From contig NZ_NTMH01000040.1 in assembly GCF_002307475.1 (NCBI RefSeq), positions 186,001 to 250,000 of the forward strand: a stretch of 64,000 nt of DNA. Direction: 5' to 3'. Position 1 is the first letter of the stretch, and the number at the start of each line of letters is the position of its first letter. The position numbers were made by a program, and so were the translations under genes. Below are positions 31,088-41,885 of this stretch, piece after piece. Below the pieces are notes generated by a model, which searched no databases, was not told where the DNA came from, and saw nothing but the letters and a program-made list of their open reading frames with translations. The stretch is from Pantoea allii. GTDB taxonomy: Bacteria; Pseudomonadota; Gammaproteobacteria; Enterobacterales; Enterobacteriaceae.

Positions 31088-33370
31088 TTACAGGGACTGT
31101 GTAAAGGTACGGGTAATCACGTCCTGCTGTTGCTCTTTAGTGAGCGAGTTAAAGCGTACGGCGTAACCGGAGACGCGAATGGTCAACTGAGGATATTTTT
31201 CAGGGTTATCCATCGCATCCATTAACATTTCCCGATTCATGACGTTCACATTAAGATGCTGACCGCCTTCAATGCTGGTCTCATGATGGAAGTAACCGTC
31301 CATCAATCCTGCCAGATTGGTTTTACGCACGTTGTCATCTTTACCCAACGCGTTTGGAACGATAGAGAAGGTATAGGAAATACCATCTTTTGCGTAAGCA
31401 AACGGCAGTTTAGCGACCGAGGTCAGGGATGCCACCGCACCTTTCTGATCGCGACCGTGCATCGGGTTAGCGCCTGGACCAAAAGGCGCGCCTGCACGGC
31501 GACCGTCTGGCGTATTACCGGTTTTCTTACCGTAAACCACGTTAGAGGTAATGGTCAGCACTGACTGGGTCGGTACTGCGTGACGGTAGGTTTCGAGTTG
31601 CTGAATTTTTTTCATAAAGCGTTCAACAAGGTCGCAAGCCAGGTCGTCAACGCGTGGGTCGTTGTTACCGAACTGTGGATATTCACCTTCAATATCAAAA
31701 TCAATGGCCAAACCGTCTTCGTCGCGTACCGGTTTCACCTTCGCGTATTTGATTGCAGACAGTGAGTCCGCAGCGACAGACAGGCCAGCAATACCACATG
31801 CCATGGTGCGATAAACATCACGGTCATGCAGTGCCATCAGCGACGCTTCATAGCTGTATTTATCATGCATGAAGTGGATGATGTTCAATGCAGTGACATA
31901 CTGTTTTGCCAGCCAGTCCATGAAGTGATCCAGACGTGCCATCACGATGTCGAAATCAAGCACATCGTCGGTGATTTTGGCTTCTTTTGGACCCACCTGC
32001 ATTTTCAGTTTTTCATCCACGCCGCCGTTGATTGCGTAGAGCAAGGTTTTCGCCAGGTTCGCGCGGGCACCAAAGAACTGCATTTGCTTGCCGACGATCA
32101 TCGGGCTGACGCAGCAGGCAATCGCGTAGTCATCGTTGTCAAAGTCAGGGCGCATTAAGTCGTCATTTTCATACTGCAGTGACGAGGTATCGATAGACAC
32201 TTTCGCCGCATACTTTTTGAAGTTAACCGGCAGGTTTTCAGACCACAAAATGGTCATATTAGGTTCGGGTGACGGCCCCATGGTGTACAGCGTGTTCAGG
32301 AAACGGAAGGTGGTTTTGCTCACCAGCGTACGACCATCAACACCCATACCGGCCAGCGACTCAGTAGCCCAAATAGGGTCACCAGAGAACAGTTCATCAT
32401 ACTCAGGCGTGCGCAGGAAGCGCACCATACGCAGTTTCATCACCAGATGGTCAATCAGTTCCTGAGCCTGCTCTTCATTCAGTTTGCCTGCTTTGAGATC
32501 GCGCTCGATGAACACATCCAGGAAGGTTGAAACACGACCAAACGACATGGCCGCGCCATTTTGCGATTTTACTGCGGCCAGATAGCCGTAATAGGTCCAC
32601 TGAACCGCTTCCACGGCATTGGTGGCTGGGCCAGAGATATCGTGACCATATTTGGCTGCCATCTCTTTAATCTGTCCCAGCGCACGATGCTGATCAGCAA
32701 TTTCTTCACGCAGACGAATAGTGGCTTCCAGGTTTACGCCATTTTCCAGATCGCTCTGCAGGGAAGTAAACTGAGCAAACTTATCGGCCATCAGATAGTC
32801 AATGCCGTATAACGCGATGCGACGGTAATCACCGATGATGCGCCCACGGCCGTAGGCATCTGGCAGGCCGGTTAATACACCCGATTTACGGCAGCGTAAA
32901 ATGTCTGGGGTATAAACATCAAACACACCCTGATTATGGGTTTTACGATATTCAGTGAAGGTTTTTTTCAGCGCGGCATCAAGTTCACGACCGTAAACTT
33001 TGCATGAGCCTTCGACCATCTTGATACCGCCAAAGGGAATAATGGCGCGTTTTAATGGGGCTTCAGTTTGCAGGCCAACAATTTTTTCCAGCGATTTGTT
33101 GATGTAACCGGCATCGTGGGACGTAATGGTAGAAGCAAGATCGGTATCAAAATCTACGGGGGCGTGAGTGCGGTTTTCAACTTTAATGCCTTCCAGCACG
33201 CTTTCCCAGAGTTTGGTTGTGGCTTCGGTGGCACCTGTCAGAAAAGATTCATCGCCTTCATACGGCGTATAGTTTTTCTGGATGAAGTCGCGTACGTTGA
33301 CGCTGTTCTGCCATTCGCCTTCAGTAAAACCTTGCCAGGCTGAGGCGAGTTTTGCGTTAAGTTCGGTCAT
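31088..33370 (-). CDS. pflB: Pyruvate formate-lyase
   Basis: Glycyl-radical enzyme converting pyruvate and CoA to acetyl-CoA and formate in anaerobic growth, 760 residues like E. coli. The active-site cysteine pair is in [11 protein letters not shown] (about residues 419-420), and the radical glycine lies in [13 protein letters not shown] near the C-terminus. GCAGG precedes the ATG. The gene follows focA by 72 bases and shares its promoters. Confidence 0.98.
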   Translation of the reverse strand: MTELNAKLASAWQGFTEGEWQNSVNVRDFIQKNYTPYEGDESFLTGATEATTKLWESVLEGIKVENRTHAPVDFDTDLASTITSHDAGYINKSLEKIVGLQTEAPLKRAIIPFGGIKMVEGSCKVYGRELDAALKKTFTEYRKTHNQGVFDVYTPDILRCRKSGVLTGLPDAYGRGRIIGDYRRIALYGIDYLMADKFAQFTSLQSDLENGVNLEATIRLREEIADQHRALGQIKEMAAKYGHDISGPATNAVEAVQWTYYGYLAAVKSQNGAAMSFGRVSTFLDVFIERDLKAGKLNEEQAQELIDHLVMKLRMVRFLRTPEYDELFSGDPIWATESLAGMGVDGRTLVSKTTFRFLNTLYTMGPSPEPNMTILWSENLPVNFKKYAAKVSIDTSSLQYENDDLMRPDFDNDDYAIACCVSPMIVGKQMQFFGARANLAKTLLYAINGGVDEKLKMQVGPKEAKITDDVLDFDIVMARLDHFMDWLAKQYVTALNIIHFMHDKYSYEASLMALHDRDVYRTMACGIAGLSVAADSLSAIKYAKVKPVRDEDGLAIDFDIEGEYPQFGNNDPRVDDLACDLVERFMKKIQQLETYRHAVPTQSVLTITSNVVYGKKTGNTPDGRRAGAPFGPGANPMHGRDQKGAVASLTSVAKLPFAYAKDGISYTFSIVPNALGKDDNVRKTNLAGLMDGYFHHETSIEGGQHLNVNVMNREMLMDAMDNPEKYPQLTIRVSGYAVRFNSLTKEQQQDVITRTFTQSL

Positions 33371-33442
33371 ATTATACCTGCCTTATTTAAGGAGACTTTT
33401 GCTCTCGGGTATATCGGGTTGTGATGCACCGTCGAGACAGGA

Positions 33443-34303
33443 TTAGTGCGTTTCGTGCCCACCGCGTAAGTAAATTACCCAGTAGGTCAATCCAACTAAC
33501 AGGCCGCCGCCGATGATGTTGCCGAGCGTGACCGGAATCAGATTGTCGAAAATAAAGTTTTTTACAGAGAGGGCCGGGAACTGGGCTGCGGTCGTGCCAG
33601 CGGCCTGCCAGAATTCAGGGCCAGAAAAATCACGAATAATGATGGCGAAAGGAATCAGAAACATATTTGCGATACTGTGTTCAAAACCACAGGCAACAAA
33701 CATCGCCACCGGCAAAATCATAATCAGGCTTTTATCTGTTAAGGTGCGCCCTGAATAGCTCATCCAGACCGCCAGACAGACCATCAAATTTGCCAGGATG
33801 CCCAGACAAACGGCTTCGATAAACGTGTGATGCATTTTATGGTCGGCCGTTTGCAACACGTTTAAACCCCATGCGCCGTTGGCCACCATATGCTCACCGG
33901 AAAACCACATCAGTGTCACAAAAAACAGTGCACCGGCCAGGTTACCTAAATAAACGTTAATCCAGTTACGTGCCAGTTGCCCCCAGGTGATACGGCCACT
34001 CGCTTTAGCGACCACAATCAGCACGGTAGAGGTGAACAGATCGGCACCGCAGACCACGACAAGGATTAAGCCCAGTGAGAAACAGATACCGCCGATGAGT
34101 TTCGCCATACCGTAGGCCATTTCACCGCTGCCGGTGGTGGCCGTAATGTAAAACACAAAAGCGATAGAGATGAACATGCCCGCAGTAAACGCGAGAAAGG
34201 TCGTTGTCAGGGGATGCTTGGTTGCTTTATAAACGCCAGCGTCTTCAGCAACTTTCGCCATCGCGGCGGGTAATAACAGGTTAAAAGGATTGTCAGCTTT
34301 CAC
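33443..34303 (-). CDS. focA: FocA, formate channel
   Basis: Pentameric inner-membrane channel for formate, 286 residues with six membrane helices. The formate/nitrite family motifs are present: FNLLLPAAMAKVAEDAG at the N-terminus and GFEHSIANMF with the pore histidine. Translation starts at a GTG (34303-34301) preceded by TTTTGGAGTG, as in E. coli. It is the first gene of focA-pflB and is controlled by the FNR promoter just upstream. Confidence 0.97.
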   Translation of the reverse strand: MKADNPFNLLLPAAMAKVAEDAGVYKATKHPLTTTFLAFTAGMFISIAFVFYITATTGSGEMAYGMAKLIGGICFSLGLILVVVCGADLFTSTVLIVVAKASGRITWGQLARNWINVYLGNLAGALFFVTLMWFSGEHMVANGAWGLNVLQTADHKMHHTFIEAVCLGILANLMVCLAVWMSYSGRTLTDKSLIMILPVAMFVACGFEHSIANMFLIPFAIIIRDFSGPEFWQAAGTTAAQFPALSVKNFIFDNLIPVTLGNIIGGGLLVGLTYWVIYLRGGHETH

Positions 34304-34604
34304 ACTAACTCACTCCAAAAGTTGTCTGAAAAAATAATAACAAAGGCAACAGAGGTAGAAGTTGATTTAGATCATGTTCGGCCGGGCAATGGCGGAAAAA
34401 TCTTGACAAAAAAGAATGTTTTTTTGAATAAATTATTGAAAATAAACAATTAAATTTATTTTAAATAATACAGATTTTGTTTAATTGACGAGGTGCTGCA
34501 CCTGTCGATGTCACTTTGCTGTTAACAAAATATCTCTATTGTGTTGTTTTTATTCTGGATAATAAAAACGATGATCTATTAATAACTGAAATGCTTAATG
34601 GGTA
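34304..34604 (-). promoter_or_regulatory. focA-pflB promoter region with FNR site
   Basis: TTGATTTAGATCAT (34362-34375) matches the FNR consensus (TTGAT, four, ATCAA) with one mismatch. The minus-strand hexamer TATTAT (34334-34339) is centred 32 bp downstream, exactly where the -10 of a class II FNR promoter (site at -41.5) should be, giving a start near 34327. A second weak FNR-like site, TTGAAAATAAACAA, is at 34436-34449. The stretch is strongly AT-rich. E. coli uses several promoters here with FNR, ArcA and IHF; I could not place ArcA or IHF sites. Confidence 0.8.
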
Positions 34605-34638
34605 AAAAAGAAAGGCACTAATGAGTATTAGTGCCTTT
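34605..34638 (-). terminator. ycaO terminator
   Basis: A perfect 12-bp stem, AAAGGCACTAAT with ATTAGTGCCTTT, closes a four-base loop (34611-34638); on the minus strand CTTTTTTACC follows. It isolates ycaO from the focA promoter region. Confidence 0.93.
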
Positions 34639-34679
34639 GCGTTTATCGCAAACTTAATCTGACAAAATGCCGCAAATAA

Positions 34680-36443
34680 TTATGCGTTTTCCCAGTAGCG
34701 ACGTTTAGCACGCTGCAGTTTCTCATAAGCCGCCAGTAGCGCCTGGTGGGCAGGGAAAGCGGTGAGATCGCTGTCCACCGGCTGGAGCCCGTTGAAGGCC
34801 GCTTCACCACTGATCGCCGCAGAGGCTGCTTCTACAGCCTCACTACCATACATGCGTACAAAGGCAGCATGATATTCCAGTGGATTACGCTCATCTTCCA
34901 TGGCCAGAAGCAGCAAGGTTTGCAGGCAACGATAGTAATTTGCACGTGCTGGGCTGAAAACGGAGCCGTTAAACTCCATGGTCCATTCTGTCCAGATTAA
35001 CGCTTGATCCAGGTCACCACCGGCCAGCGCCAGCATCGCTTTAAGCTCGCCGATGCGTAAGGTGTACCAGCCGTTATCTTTACCCGTTGCCAGACCCAGC
35101 AGCTCGCGGACGCGGGTGAAGTCATCAAAACCTTCTTCGTCCAGCTGAGAAATCAGATCGAGATACTCTTCCGGATTCCAGTTGCTTCCAGGCAGGGCAA
35201 GCAGCGTTTCACGTATGCCCGCGCCCATGCTGTTGTTAGCCAGCAGCAGGTCTTCAGCCGGATAAATATCTGACATGCCAGGCACGATAATGCGGCATGC
35301 ATAAACACCTAAGTGCTCGTAGTCCGCGATATAGACTTCCTGACCTTCGGCCGCGAAAATCGCCATCAGCGTGCTGAATTCTTGCTCGGTAGTGCCATCA
35401 AATTTCCAGTCCACAAACGGATAATCAGCCGTCTCTTTGAACATATCCCAGGAAATCAGGCCGCTTGAATCAATAAAGTGTGTTTCCAGGTTAGCGTGTT
35501 CAGCCACTTCTTCATCATCAAAGGTAGGCGGCGTAAAGACGTCCAAATCCTTGAGGCTACGGCCCTGAAGCAGCTCAGTGACGGTACGCTCCAGCGCCAC
35601 GCCAAAGTCCGGATGCGCGCCGAAAGAGGCAAAACAGGTACCGTTAGCAGGATTAAACAGCACGACGCAAATAACCGGGTACTTACCGCCTAATGACGCA
35701 TCATAAGCAAAGATTGGGAAGCCTTCCGCCTCCAGGCGAGCAATGGCTTCCACCACGGCAGGATAGCGTGCCATCACCGACTCAGGAATGGTGGGAAGGC
35801 TGACAGACTCCGCAATAATACGGTTCTTAATGTAACGCTCAAAGACTTCAGATAATCCCTGAACCCGTGCCTCATTGGCCGTATTACCGGCTGACATGCC
35901 GTTCGATACGTACAGGTTGCCAATGATGTTCATCGGAATATAAACGGTTTGCTGATCGGACTGGCGCGTGAAAGGCAGGGCGCAAATACCGCGCTCGTGG
36001 TTACCCGACTGAAGATCGATCAAATCTGACGCAGCCACTTCATTTTCAGGATCGTAAAAGGCGCGCAGACGCGCATCCAGAATGCCTTCTGGCAGGCTGT
36101 CATCTTCAGGCAGGGGGAACCACTTTTCATTGGGGTAATGGACAAAATCGCCTTGAGCGATGCTGTTACCCAACCAGAAATCGGCAAAGAAGTAGTTGGT
36201 GGACAGACGTTCAAAATACTCACCCAGCGCCGAAGCCAGGGCGGCTTTCTTGCTGGCACCCTTGCCGTTGGTAAAGCAGAGTGGGCAGTCGCGGTCGCGG
36301 ATATGCACAGACCAGACGTGTGGAACGGGATTAAGCCAGGAGGCTTCTTCTATATTAAAGCCCAGATCCTGCAGTTTGGTCTGGAAACGCGTAATGGAGT
36401 CTTCCAGGGCGGCATCTTTGCCCGGGATAAAAGTTTGCGTCAT
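34680..36443 (-). CDS. ycaO: YcaO, ATP-dependent YcaO-domain protein
   Basis: YcaO-superfamily protein of 587 residues. E. coli YcaO binds ATP and improves RimO-dependent methylthiolation of ribosomal protein S12; the family otherwise makes azoline heterocycles in peptides. Conserved stretches include GKGASKKAALASALGEYFER, NGMSAGNTANEARVQGLSEV and ALERTVTELLQGRSL. The C-terminal third is a helical extension (MLALAGGDLDQALIWTEW). No precursor peptide or partner cyclase gene lies nearby, so this is the housekeeping form. The start MTQTFIPGKD at 36443 was chosen by family; a 52-codon upstream extension is rejected. Confidence 0.94.
   Translation of the reverse strand: MTQTFIPGKDAALEDSITRFQTKLQDLGFNIEEASWLNPVPHVWSVHIRDRDCPLCFTNGKGASKKAALASALGEYFERLSTNYFFADFWLGNSIAQGDFVHYPNEKWFPLPEDDSLPEGILDARLRAFYDPENEVAASDLIDLQSGNHERGICALPFTRQSDQQTVYIPMNIIGNLYVSNGMSAGNTANEARVQGLSEVFERYIKNRIIAESVSLPTIPESVMARYPAVVEAIARLEAEGFPIFAYDASLGGKYPVICVVLFNPANGTCFASFGAHPDFGVALERTVTELLQGRSLKDLDVFTPPTFDDEEVAEHANLETHFIDSSGLISWDMFKETADYPFVDWKFDGTTEQEFSTLMAIFAAEGQEVYIADYEHLGVYACRIIVPGMSDIYPAEDLLLANNSMGAGIRETLLALPGSNWNPEEYLDLISQLDEEGFDDFTRVRELLGLATGKDNGWYTLRIGELKAMLALAGGDLDQALIWTEWTMEFNGSVFSPARANYYRCLQTLLLLAMEDERNPLEYHAAFVRMYGSEAVEAASAAISGEAAFNGLQPVDSDLTAFPAHQALLAAYEKLQRAKRRYWENA
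34748..34755 (+). other. KOPS-type octamer GGGCAGGG
   Basis: Second + strand match to GGGNAGGG, inside ycaO on the strand opposite to the gene. Confidence 0.5.
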
Positions 36444-36753
36444 GGTGCCGCTCTCTCTGTAAAATAGGGTGCGTAAAGCGCGCAATGATACGTTTTTTGC
36501 TGCCTGTTCGCTATCAAGGCGCGGCAATTTTACCGGACGTTTTCTCATACCCTGGTTTATCTGCCAATGCCGAGACTGAACGAAAGGAACTCGCCTCACA
36601 ATATTTCGTGTTGGATTGCATTGGTAATATAACCTTCGGTGCGATGTGCTGGAAAAATGTGACCGGTGTTAGATTTATGATTGCAGCCACCAGAATGCAG
36701 TGATAAAACCGAATCGTTATTCATAACCGTTTTATATGACAGTGGTGAGGGAA
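36444..36753. other. ycaO-serC divergent intergenic region
   Basis: 310 bp with the serC promoter at its right end. A CRP-like half site TGTGA at 36658-36662 is followed after six bases by a poor second half. E. coli ycaP, which lies here, is absent. I see no credible gene. Confidence 0.5.
36681..36709 (+). promoter_or_regulatory. serC-aroA promoter
   Basis: TTGCAG (36681-36686) and TAAAAC (36704-36709) are 17 bp apart, placing the start near 36716 and giving a leader of about 38 nt. Confidence 0.5.
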
Positions 36754-37839
36754 ATGACGCAAATTTATAATTTTAGCTCTGGGCCAGCGATGCTGCCGAG
36801 CGAAGTGCTCCGCCGTGCAGAACAAGAACTGACAAACTGGCACGGCCTGGGAACTTCCGTAATGGAGATCAGTCACCGCAGTAAAGAATTTATTCAGGTG
36901 GCTGAGGAAGCAGAGGCGGACTTCCGCGATCTGCTAAAAATACCCTCTAATTACAAAGTTTTATTCTGCCATGGTGGCGCACGCGCGCAGTTTGCTGCGG
37001 TACCGGGTAACCTGCTGGGTAGCGCCACCAGTGCAGATTATGCCGACGGCGGCTACTGGGCGCACAGCGCTATTAAAGAAGCGGCTAAATATTGCTCGCC
37101 ACGTACCCTGGATGTCAAAACCACCCTTGAGGGTAAGCGTGCCATTCTGCCGATGCGTGAGTGGGATGTCAGTGACACGGCCGCCTATTTGCACTTCTGT
37201 CCTAACGAAACCATCGACGGCGTTGCCATTGATGAAGAACCTGATTTTGGCAACAAAGTCGTCGTTGCCGATCTCTCCTCCACGATTTTATCCCGCACTA
37301 TCGATATCAGTCGCTATGGCGTGATTTACGCGGGTGCGCAGAAAAATATTGGCCCGGCGGGGATTACCCTGGTCATTGTCCGGGACGATCTGTTAGGTAA
37401 AGCCCATAAGAGCGTGCCTTCTATCCTGGATTACAGCGTTCTGGCAGAAAATGATTCGATGTTCAATACACCGCCCACCTTCGCCTGGTACCTGAGTGGA
37501 CTGGTGTTTAAGTGGCTGAAGCAGAAAGGTGGCGTGGCCGAAATTGAGAAGATTAATCAGGCAAAAGCGGGCTTGCTTTACGATCTGATCGACAAGAGTG
37601 ATTTCTATCGTAACGATGTTGCGCTGCAAAACCGCTCGCGAATGAATATTCCTTTCCAGTTGGCGGATGCGTCACTCGACAGCCTGTTCCTGGACGAGTC
37701 ATTAAAAGCCGGTTTGCACGCGTTAAAAGGCCACCGCGTTGTCGGCGGCATGCGGGCATCCATTTACAATGCCATGCCGCTGGAAGGCGTTAAAGCGCTG
37801 ACAGACTTCATGGTTGATTTCGAACGTCGCCACGGCTGA
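36754..37839 (+). CDS. serC: Phosphoserine aminotransferase
   Basis: PLP enzyme making 3-phosphoserine for serine synthesis and also acting in pyridoxal phosphate synthesis, 361 residues. The PLP lysine is in [10 protein letters not shown], and the C-terminal substrate loop is [18 protein letters not shown]. The phosphate-binding turn reads [11 protein letters not shown] where E. coli has GGGRGQFAAVP. The start [15 protein letters not shown] at 36754 matches the family, although the GAGGG site is very close; the ATG six codons earlier has no site. It is upstream of aroA in a conserved mixed-function operon. Confidence 0.95.
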   Translation: MTQIYNFSSGPAMLPSEVLRRAEQELTNWHGLGTSVMEISHRSKEFIQVAEEAEADFRDLLKIPSNYKVLFCHGGARAQFAAVPGNLLGSATSADYADGGYWAHSAIKEAAKYCSPRTLDVKTTLEGKRAILPMREWDVSDTAAYLHFCPNETIDGVAIDEEPDFGNKVVVADLSSTILSRTIDISRYGVIYAGAQKNIGPAGITLVIVRDDLLGKAHKSVPSILDYSVLAENDSMFNTPPTFAWYLSGLVFKWLKQKGGVAEIEKINQAKAGLLYDLIDKSDFYRNDVALQNRSRMNIPFQLADASLDSLFLDESLKAGLHALKGHRVVGGMRASIYNAMPLEGVKALTDFMVDFERRHG

Positions 37840-37872
37840 TTATTCCCCAGTCAGCGGGACTGCTGACACCCG

Positions 37873-37904
37873 ACTCCGCCATCCGGCGGAGTTGTCGTTT
37901 TTTT
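37873..37904 (+). terminator. Intercistronic terminator between serC and aroA
   Basis: ACTCCGCC and GGCGGAGT pair around ATCC, followed by TGTCGTTTTTTT. A similar attenuating terminator between serC and aroA is known in E. coli. Here its T-run merges with the GAGGA site used for aroA. Confidence 0.8.
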
Positions 37905-37920
37905 GAGGATTGAGTTTCAC

Positions 37921-39207
37921 ATGCAAGATTCCCTGACCCTTCAGCCCATTGCTCGCGTTAATGGCACGGTTAATTTGCCCGGTTCCAAGAGTGTTTCAAA
38001 CCGTGCGTTGCTGCTGGCCGCATTAGCGAAGGGTAAAACCCGACTCACTAACCTGCTGGACAGTGATGATGTTAAGCACATGCTTAATGCGCTCAAGGCT
38101 CTGGACGTGGATTTCACCCTTTCCCACGATCGTACCGTTTGCGAAGTGACAGGAAAGGGCGGCCCTCTTTTGGCTGCACAACCGGTTGAGCTTTTCCTGG
38201 GCAATGCTGGCACGGCCATGCGCCCGCTGGCAGCGGCGCTCTGCCTTGGGGCGCAGGATGTGGTGCTCACGGGCGAGCCGCGAATGAAAGAGCGGCCGAT
38301 TGGGCATCTGGTCGATGCGTTACGTCAGGGGGGCGCCCAGATTGATTACCTTGAGAATACAGATTATCCGCCTGTTCGCCTGCGTGGTGGCTTTGTTGGC
38401 GGTGAAGTCACCGTAGACGGCAGCGTATCCAGTCAGTTTTTGACCGCGTTACTGATGATGGCCCCTTTAGCTGAAGAGAACACGCGAATCAGCATTAAAG
38501 GCGATCTGGTCTCTAAGCCTTATATCGATATTACGCTGCACCTGATGCGCTGCTTTGGCGTTGAGGTTGAAAATCAAAACTACCAGCACTTCCTGATTAA
38601 AGGAAAACAGCAGTATCAGTCACCGGGAGATTATCTGGTGGAAGGCGATGCATCTTCTGCCTCCTATTTTCTTGCGGCGGCAGCGATTAAAGGTGGCACC
38701 GTGCGCGTGACCGGTATTGGTCGTAACAGCGTACAGGGCGATATTCGCTTTGCTGATGTTCTGGAAAAAATGGGCGCATCCGTCGAGTGGGGTGATGATT
38801 ACATCGCCTGTACAGCGGGCAAACTGCAGGCTGTCGATATGGATATGAATCACATTCCTGATGCGGCTATGACGATCGCGACTGCTGCACTGTTTGCTCA
38901 GGGCACCACCCAACTGCGTAACATCTATAACTGGCGGGTTAAAGAAACCGATCGCCTGACGGCTATGGCAACAGAATTGCGTAAAGTCGGGGCTGAAGTC
39001 GAAGAAGGGCACGATTATATCCGTATTACGCCCCCGGCTCAGCTGACGCATGCCGCGATCGGAACTTATAACGATCACCGTATGGCAATGTGTTTCTCGC
39101 TGGTGGCGTTATCAGAGACGCCCGTTACCATTCTGGATCCTGGCTGTACTGCAAAAACCTTCCCTGATTATTTCGAGCAACTGGCAAAAATCAGCCAGAA
39201 TGCCTGA
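37921..39207 (+). CDS. aroA: EPSP synthase
   Basis: 5-enolpyruvylshikimate-3-phosphate synthase of the shikimate pathway, the target of glyphosate, 428 residues. It is a class I type: the phosphoenolpyruvate loop [16 protein letters not shown] keeps the glycine and proline of glyphosate-sensitive enzymes. Other conserved sites are [35 protein letters not shown] and [15 protein letters not shown]. The ATG at 37921 ([10 protein letters not shown]) was chosen by family; a TTG six codons upstream would lie in the terminator T-run. Confidence 0.97.
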   Translation: MQDSLTLQPIARVNGTVNLPGSKSVSNRALLLAALAKGKTRLTNLLDSDDVKHMLNALKALDVDFTLSHDRTVCEVTGKGGPLLAAQPVELFLGNAGTAMRPLAAALCLGAQDVVLTGEPRMKERPIGHLVDALRQGGAQIDYLENTDYPPVRLRGGFVGGEVTVDGSVSSQFLTALLMMAPLAEENTRISIKGDLVSKPYIDITLHLMRCFGVEVENQNYQHFLIKGKQQYQSPGDYLVEGDASSASYFLAAAAIKGGTVRVTGIGRNSVQGDIRFADVLEKMGASVEWGDDYIACTAGKLQAVDMDMNHIPDAAMTIATAALFAQGTTQLRNIYNWRVKETDRLTAMATELRKVGAEVEEGHDYIRITPPAQLTHAAIGTYNDHRMAMCFSLVALSETPVTILDPGCTAKTFPDYFEQLAKISQNA

Positions 39208-39214
39208 TCTCCTC

Positions 39215-39237
39215 GCCCGGTGAGTATTTCGCCGGGC
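39215..39237 (+). terminator. Weak hairpin after aroA
   Basis: GCCCGG and CCGGGC pair around an 11-base loop; a short CTGTTTCTC follows. It probably marks the end of serC-aroA. E. coli ycaL is absent between aroA and cmk. Confidence 0.45.
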
Positions 39238-39399
39238 CTGTTTCTCATTCCCATTCAGCAGGCCAGAAAAGTCCTTTTTCTGGCGAAATTTCGCATCACC
39301 TTCCCTCTAAAGGGTAACGAAGCGTCGCAGGGCAGCGTATAATGCCCGACATTTGTGACGGCCAACTGGCCAAAATGCGCGCAGCAACAGGAGGGAATG

Positions 39400-40080
39400 A
39401 TGACAGCAACTGCCCCGGTCATAACTATTGATGGGCCAAGTGGCGCGGGAAAGGGCACCCTGTGCAAAGCGATGGCGGAAGCCTTGCAGTGGCATTTACT
39501 GGATTCCGGCGCGATCTATCGTGTTTTGGCCTTAGCCGCATTACATCATCAGGTCGATATTGAGTCTGAAGAGGGACTGGTTCCCATTGCTGCTCACCTG
39601 GATGTGCGCTTTATCTCTCAGAACGGCGAGATGCAGGTCATTCTGGAAGGTGAAGAAGTCACCAGCGAAATTCGGACCCAGGAAGTCAGCAACACCGCCT
39701 CGCGCGTTGCCGCTTTTCCCCGCGTCCGTGAGGCTCTATTGCGCCGCCAGCGTGCTTTTCGCGAAGGCCCCGGCTTAATCGCCGATGGCCGTGATATGGG
39801 CACCGTTGTTTTTCCCGACGCCCCCGTCAAGATTTTCCTTGATGCCAGCCCGGAAGTGCGTGCAGAGCGACGTATGCTACAGTTGCAGGATAAGGGCTTT
39901 AATGTTAACTTTGATCGCCTTTTAGCCGAGATAAAAGAGCGCGATGATCGCGATCGCAACCGCGCTATAGCGCCATTGGTGCCTGCTGAAGACGCATTAG
40001 TGTTGGATTCAACACAGATGTCTATCGAGCAAGTTATTGATAAGGCGCTGAATTATGCCCGAAAGACGCTGGGCATCTGA
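39400..40080 (+). CDS. cmk: Cytidylate kinase
   Basis: Phosphorylates CMP and dCMP with ATP, 226 residues. The P-loop is GPSGAGKGT; the CMP-binding insert and the motifs [22 protein letters not shown] and [13 protein letters not shown] are present, with the lid [12 protein letters not shown] near the C-terminus. Two ATG codons are adjacent; the second (39400) has the right spacing from GGAGG. It is upstream of rpsA as in most Enterobacterales. Confidence 0.97.
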   Translation: MTATAPVITIDGPSGAGKGTLCKAMAEALQWHLLDSGAIYRVLALAALHHQVDIESEEGLVPIAAHLDVRFISQNGEMQVILEGEEVTSEIRTQEVSNTASRVAAFPRVREALLRRQRAFREGPGLIADGRDMGTVVFPDAPVKIFLDASPEVRAERRMLQLQDKGFNVNFDRLLAEIKERDDRDRNRAIAPLVPAEDALVLDSTQMSIEQVIDKALNYARKTLGI

Positions 40081-40106
40081 TATTTTGGCGTAAACGAATT
40101 TATTAA

Positions 40107-40201
40107 CCCTGTGCCATGGACCCGGTGCAGGGCATGTGAAACAACCCCATCCGACATGAAGTCAGATGGACGTTAAATTGAAGAATCCTAAGATTATCAA
40201 T
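40107..40201 (+). promoter_or_regulatory. rpsA leader with hairpins and no clear Shine-Dalgarno
   Basis: CCCTGTGCC (40107-40115) can pair with GGTGCAGGG (40124-40132), and CCATCCGAC with GTCAGATGG around ATGAA (40147-40169). The bases just before the ATG (CCTAAGATTATCAAT) contain no Shine-Dalgarno site. In E. coli the rpsA start is structured, lacks a good Shine-Dalgarno and is repressed by excess S1; the same autoregulation is likely here. Confidence 0.6.
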
Positions 40202-41875
40202 ATGACTGAATCTTTTGCTCAACTATTTGAAGAATCCCTGAAAGAAATCGAAACCCGCCCGGGTTCCATCGTTCGTGGCGTCGTTGTCTCTATCGACAAA
40301 GACGTTGTTCTGGTTGATGCGGGCCTGAAATCTGAATCTGCAATTCCTGCAGAGCAGTTCAAAAACGCAGCCGGCGAACTGGAAATCCAGGTTGGTGACG
40401 AAGTTGACGTTGCTCTGGACGCAGTGGAAGACGGCTTCGGTGAAACTCTGCTGTCCCGTGAGAAAGCTAAGCGTCATGAAGCTTGGATCACGCTGGAAAA
40501 AGCCTACGAAGAAGCTGAAACTGTTACCGGTATTATCAACGGCAAAGTCAAAGGTGGCTTCACAGTTGAGCTGAACGGTATCCGTGCGTTCCTGCCAGGT
40601 TCACTGGTTGATGTGCGTCCAGTGCGTGACACGCTGCACCTGGAAGGCAAAGAGCTTGAATTCAAAGTGATCAAGCTTGATCAGAAACGCAACAACGTCG
40701 TGGTTTCACGTCGTGCGGTTATCGAATCTGAGAACAGCGCAGAGCGCGATCAGCTGCTGGAAAACCTGCAGGAAGGCATGGAAGTTAAAGGTATCGTTAA
40801 GAACCTTACTGACTACGGTGCATTCGTTGATCTGGGCGGCGTTGATGGCCTGCTGCACATCACTGATATGGCCTGGAAGCGCGTTAAGCATCCAAGCGAA
40901 ATCGTGAATGTTGGCGATGAAATCAACGTTAAAGTGCTGAAATTCGACCGCGAGCGTACCCGTGTATCACTGGGTCTGAAGCAACTGGGCGAAGATCCAT
41001 GGGTGGCTATCGCTAAGCGTTATCCAGAAGGCACCAAGCTGACTGGTCGTGTAACCAACCTGACTGATTACGGCTGCTTCGTGGAAATCGAAGAAGGCGT
41101 TGAAGGTCTGGTACACGTTTCAGAAATGGACTGGACCAACAAAAACATCCATCCGTCTAAAGTTGTAAACGTAGGCGATGTGGTTGAAGTTATGGTTCTG
41201 GACATCGATGAAGAGCGTCGTCGTATCTCCCTGGGTCTGAAGCAGTGCAAATCTAACCCATGGCAGCAGTTCGCCGAGACCCACAACAAAGGCGATCGCG
41301 TTGAAGGTAAAATCAAGTCAATCACTGACTTCGGTATCTTCATCGGCCTGGACGGCGGCATCGACGGTCTGGTTCACCTGTCTGACATCTCCTGGAACGC
41401 GACTGGCGAAGAAGCCGTTCGTGAGTACAAAAAAGGCGACGAAATCGCTGCCGTTGTACTGCAGGTTGATGCAGAGCGCGAGCGTATCTCTCTGGGCGTG
41501 AAACAGCTGGCAGAAGATCCGTTCAACAACTACATCACTTTGAACAAGAAAGGTGCCATCGTCACCGGTAAAGTGACTGCAGTTGATGCTAAAGGTGCTA
41601 CAGTTGAATTAGCAGACGGCGTTGAGGGTTACCTGCGCGCTTCTGAAGCTTCACTGGACCGCATCGAAGACGCTACGCTGGTTCTGAACGTAGGCGACGA
41701 CGTTGAAGCTAAATTCACCGGCGTTGACCGTAAAAACCGCGTTGTTAGCCTGTCTGTTCGTGCGAAAGACCAGGCTGACGAGAAAGAAGCCATCAACACT
41801 GTTAACACCAAACAGGAAGAAGGCAACTTCTCTAGCGCTATGGCTGAAGCGTTCAAAGCGGCTAAAGGCGAGTAA
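40202..41875 (+). CDS. rpsA: Ribosomal protein S1
   Basis: Essential 30S protein that binds mRNA upstream of the start codon, 557 residues as in E. coli, with six S1 (OB-fold) repeats. The first two mediate ribosome binding; the other four include similar blocks such as [37 protein letters not shown] and [19 protein letters not shown]. Codon use looks strongly biased to frequent codons, as expected for high expression. The start [11 protein letters not shown] follows from the family, since no ribosome-binding site decides it. Confidence 0.98.
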   Translation: MTESFAQLFEESLKEIETRPGSIVRGVVVSIDKDVVLVDAGLKSESAIPAEQFKNAAGELEIQVGDEVDVALDAVEDGFGETLLSREKAKRHEAWITLEKAYEEAETVTGIINGKVKGGFTVELNGIRAFLPGSLVDVRPVRDTLHLEGKELEFKVIKLDQKRNNVVVSRRAVIESENSAERDQLLENLQEGMEVKGIVKNLTDYGAFVDLGGVDGLLHITDMAWKRVKHPSEIVNVGDEINVKVLKFDRERTRVSLGLKQLGEDPWVAIAKRYPEGTKLTGRVTNLTDYGCFVEIEEGVEGLVHVSEMDWTNKNIHPSKVVNVGDVVEVMVLDIDEERRRISLGLKQCKSNPWQQFAETHNKGDRVEGKIKSITDFGIFIGLDGGIDGLVHLSDISWNATGEEAVREYKKGDEIAAVVLQVDAERERISLGVKQLAEDPFNNYITLNKKGAIVTGKVTAVDAKGATVELADGVEGYLRASEASLDRIEDATLVLNVGDDVEAKFTGVDRKNRVVSLSVRAKDQADEKEAINTVNTKQEEGNFSSAMAEAFKAAKGE

Positions 41876-41885
41876 TCGACCTTGC

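Noticed and set aside
34436-34449. Second FNR site upstream of focA
   Set aside because: Two mismatches to the consensus in AT-rich DNA; kept only as a note in the promoter entry.
34680-36443. ycaO as part of a peptide-modification cluster
   Set aside because: No precursor peptide, partner cyclodehydratase or transporter is adjacent, and the protein matches the housekeeping E. coli YcaO along its length.
36444-36599. 52-codon N-terminal extension of ycaO
   Set aside because: The family starts at MTQTFIPGKD, and the extension covers probable promoter sequence.
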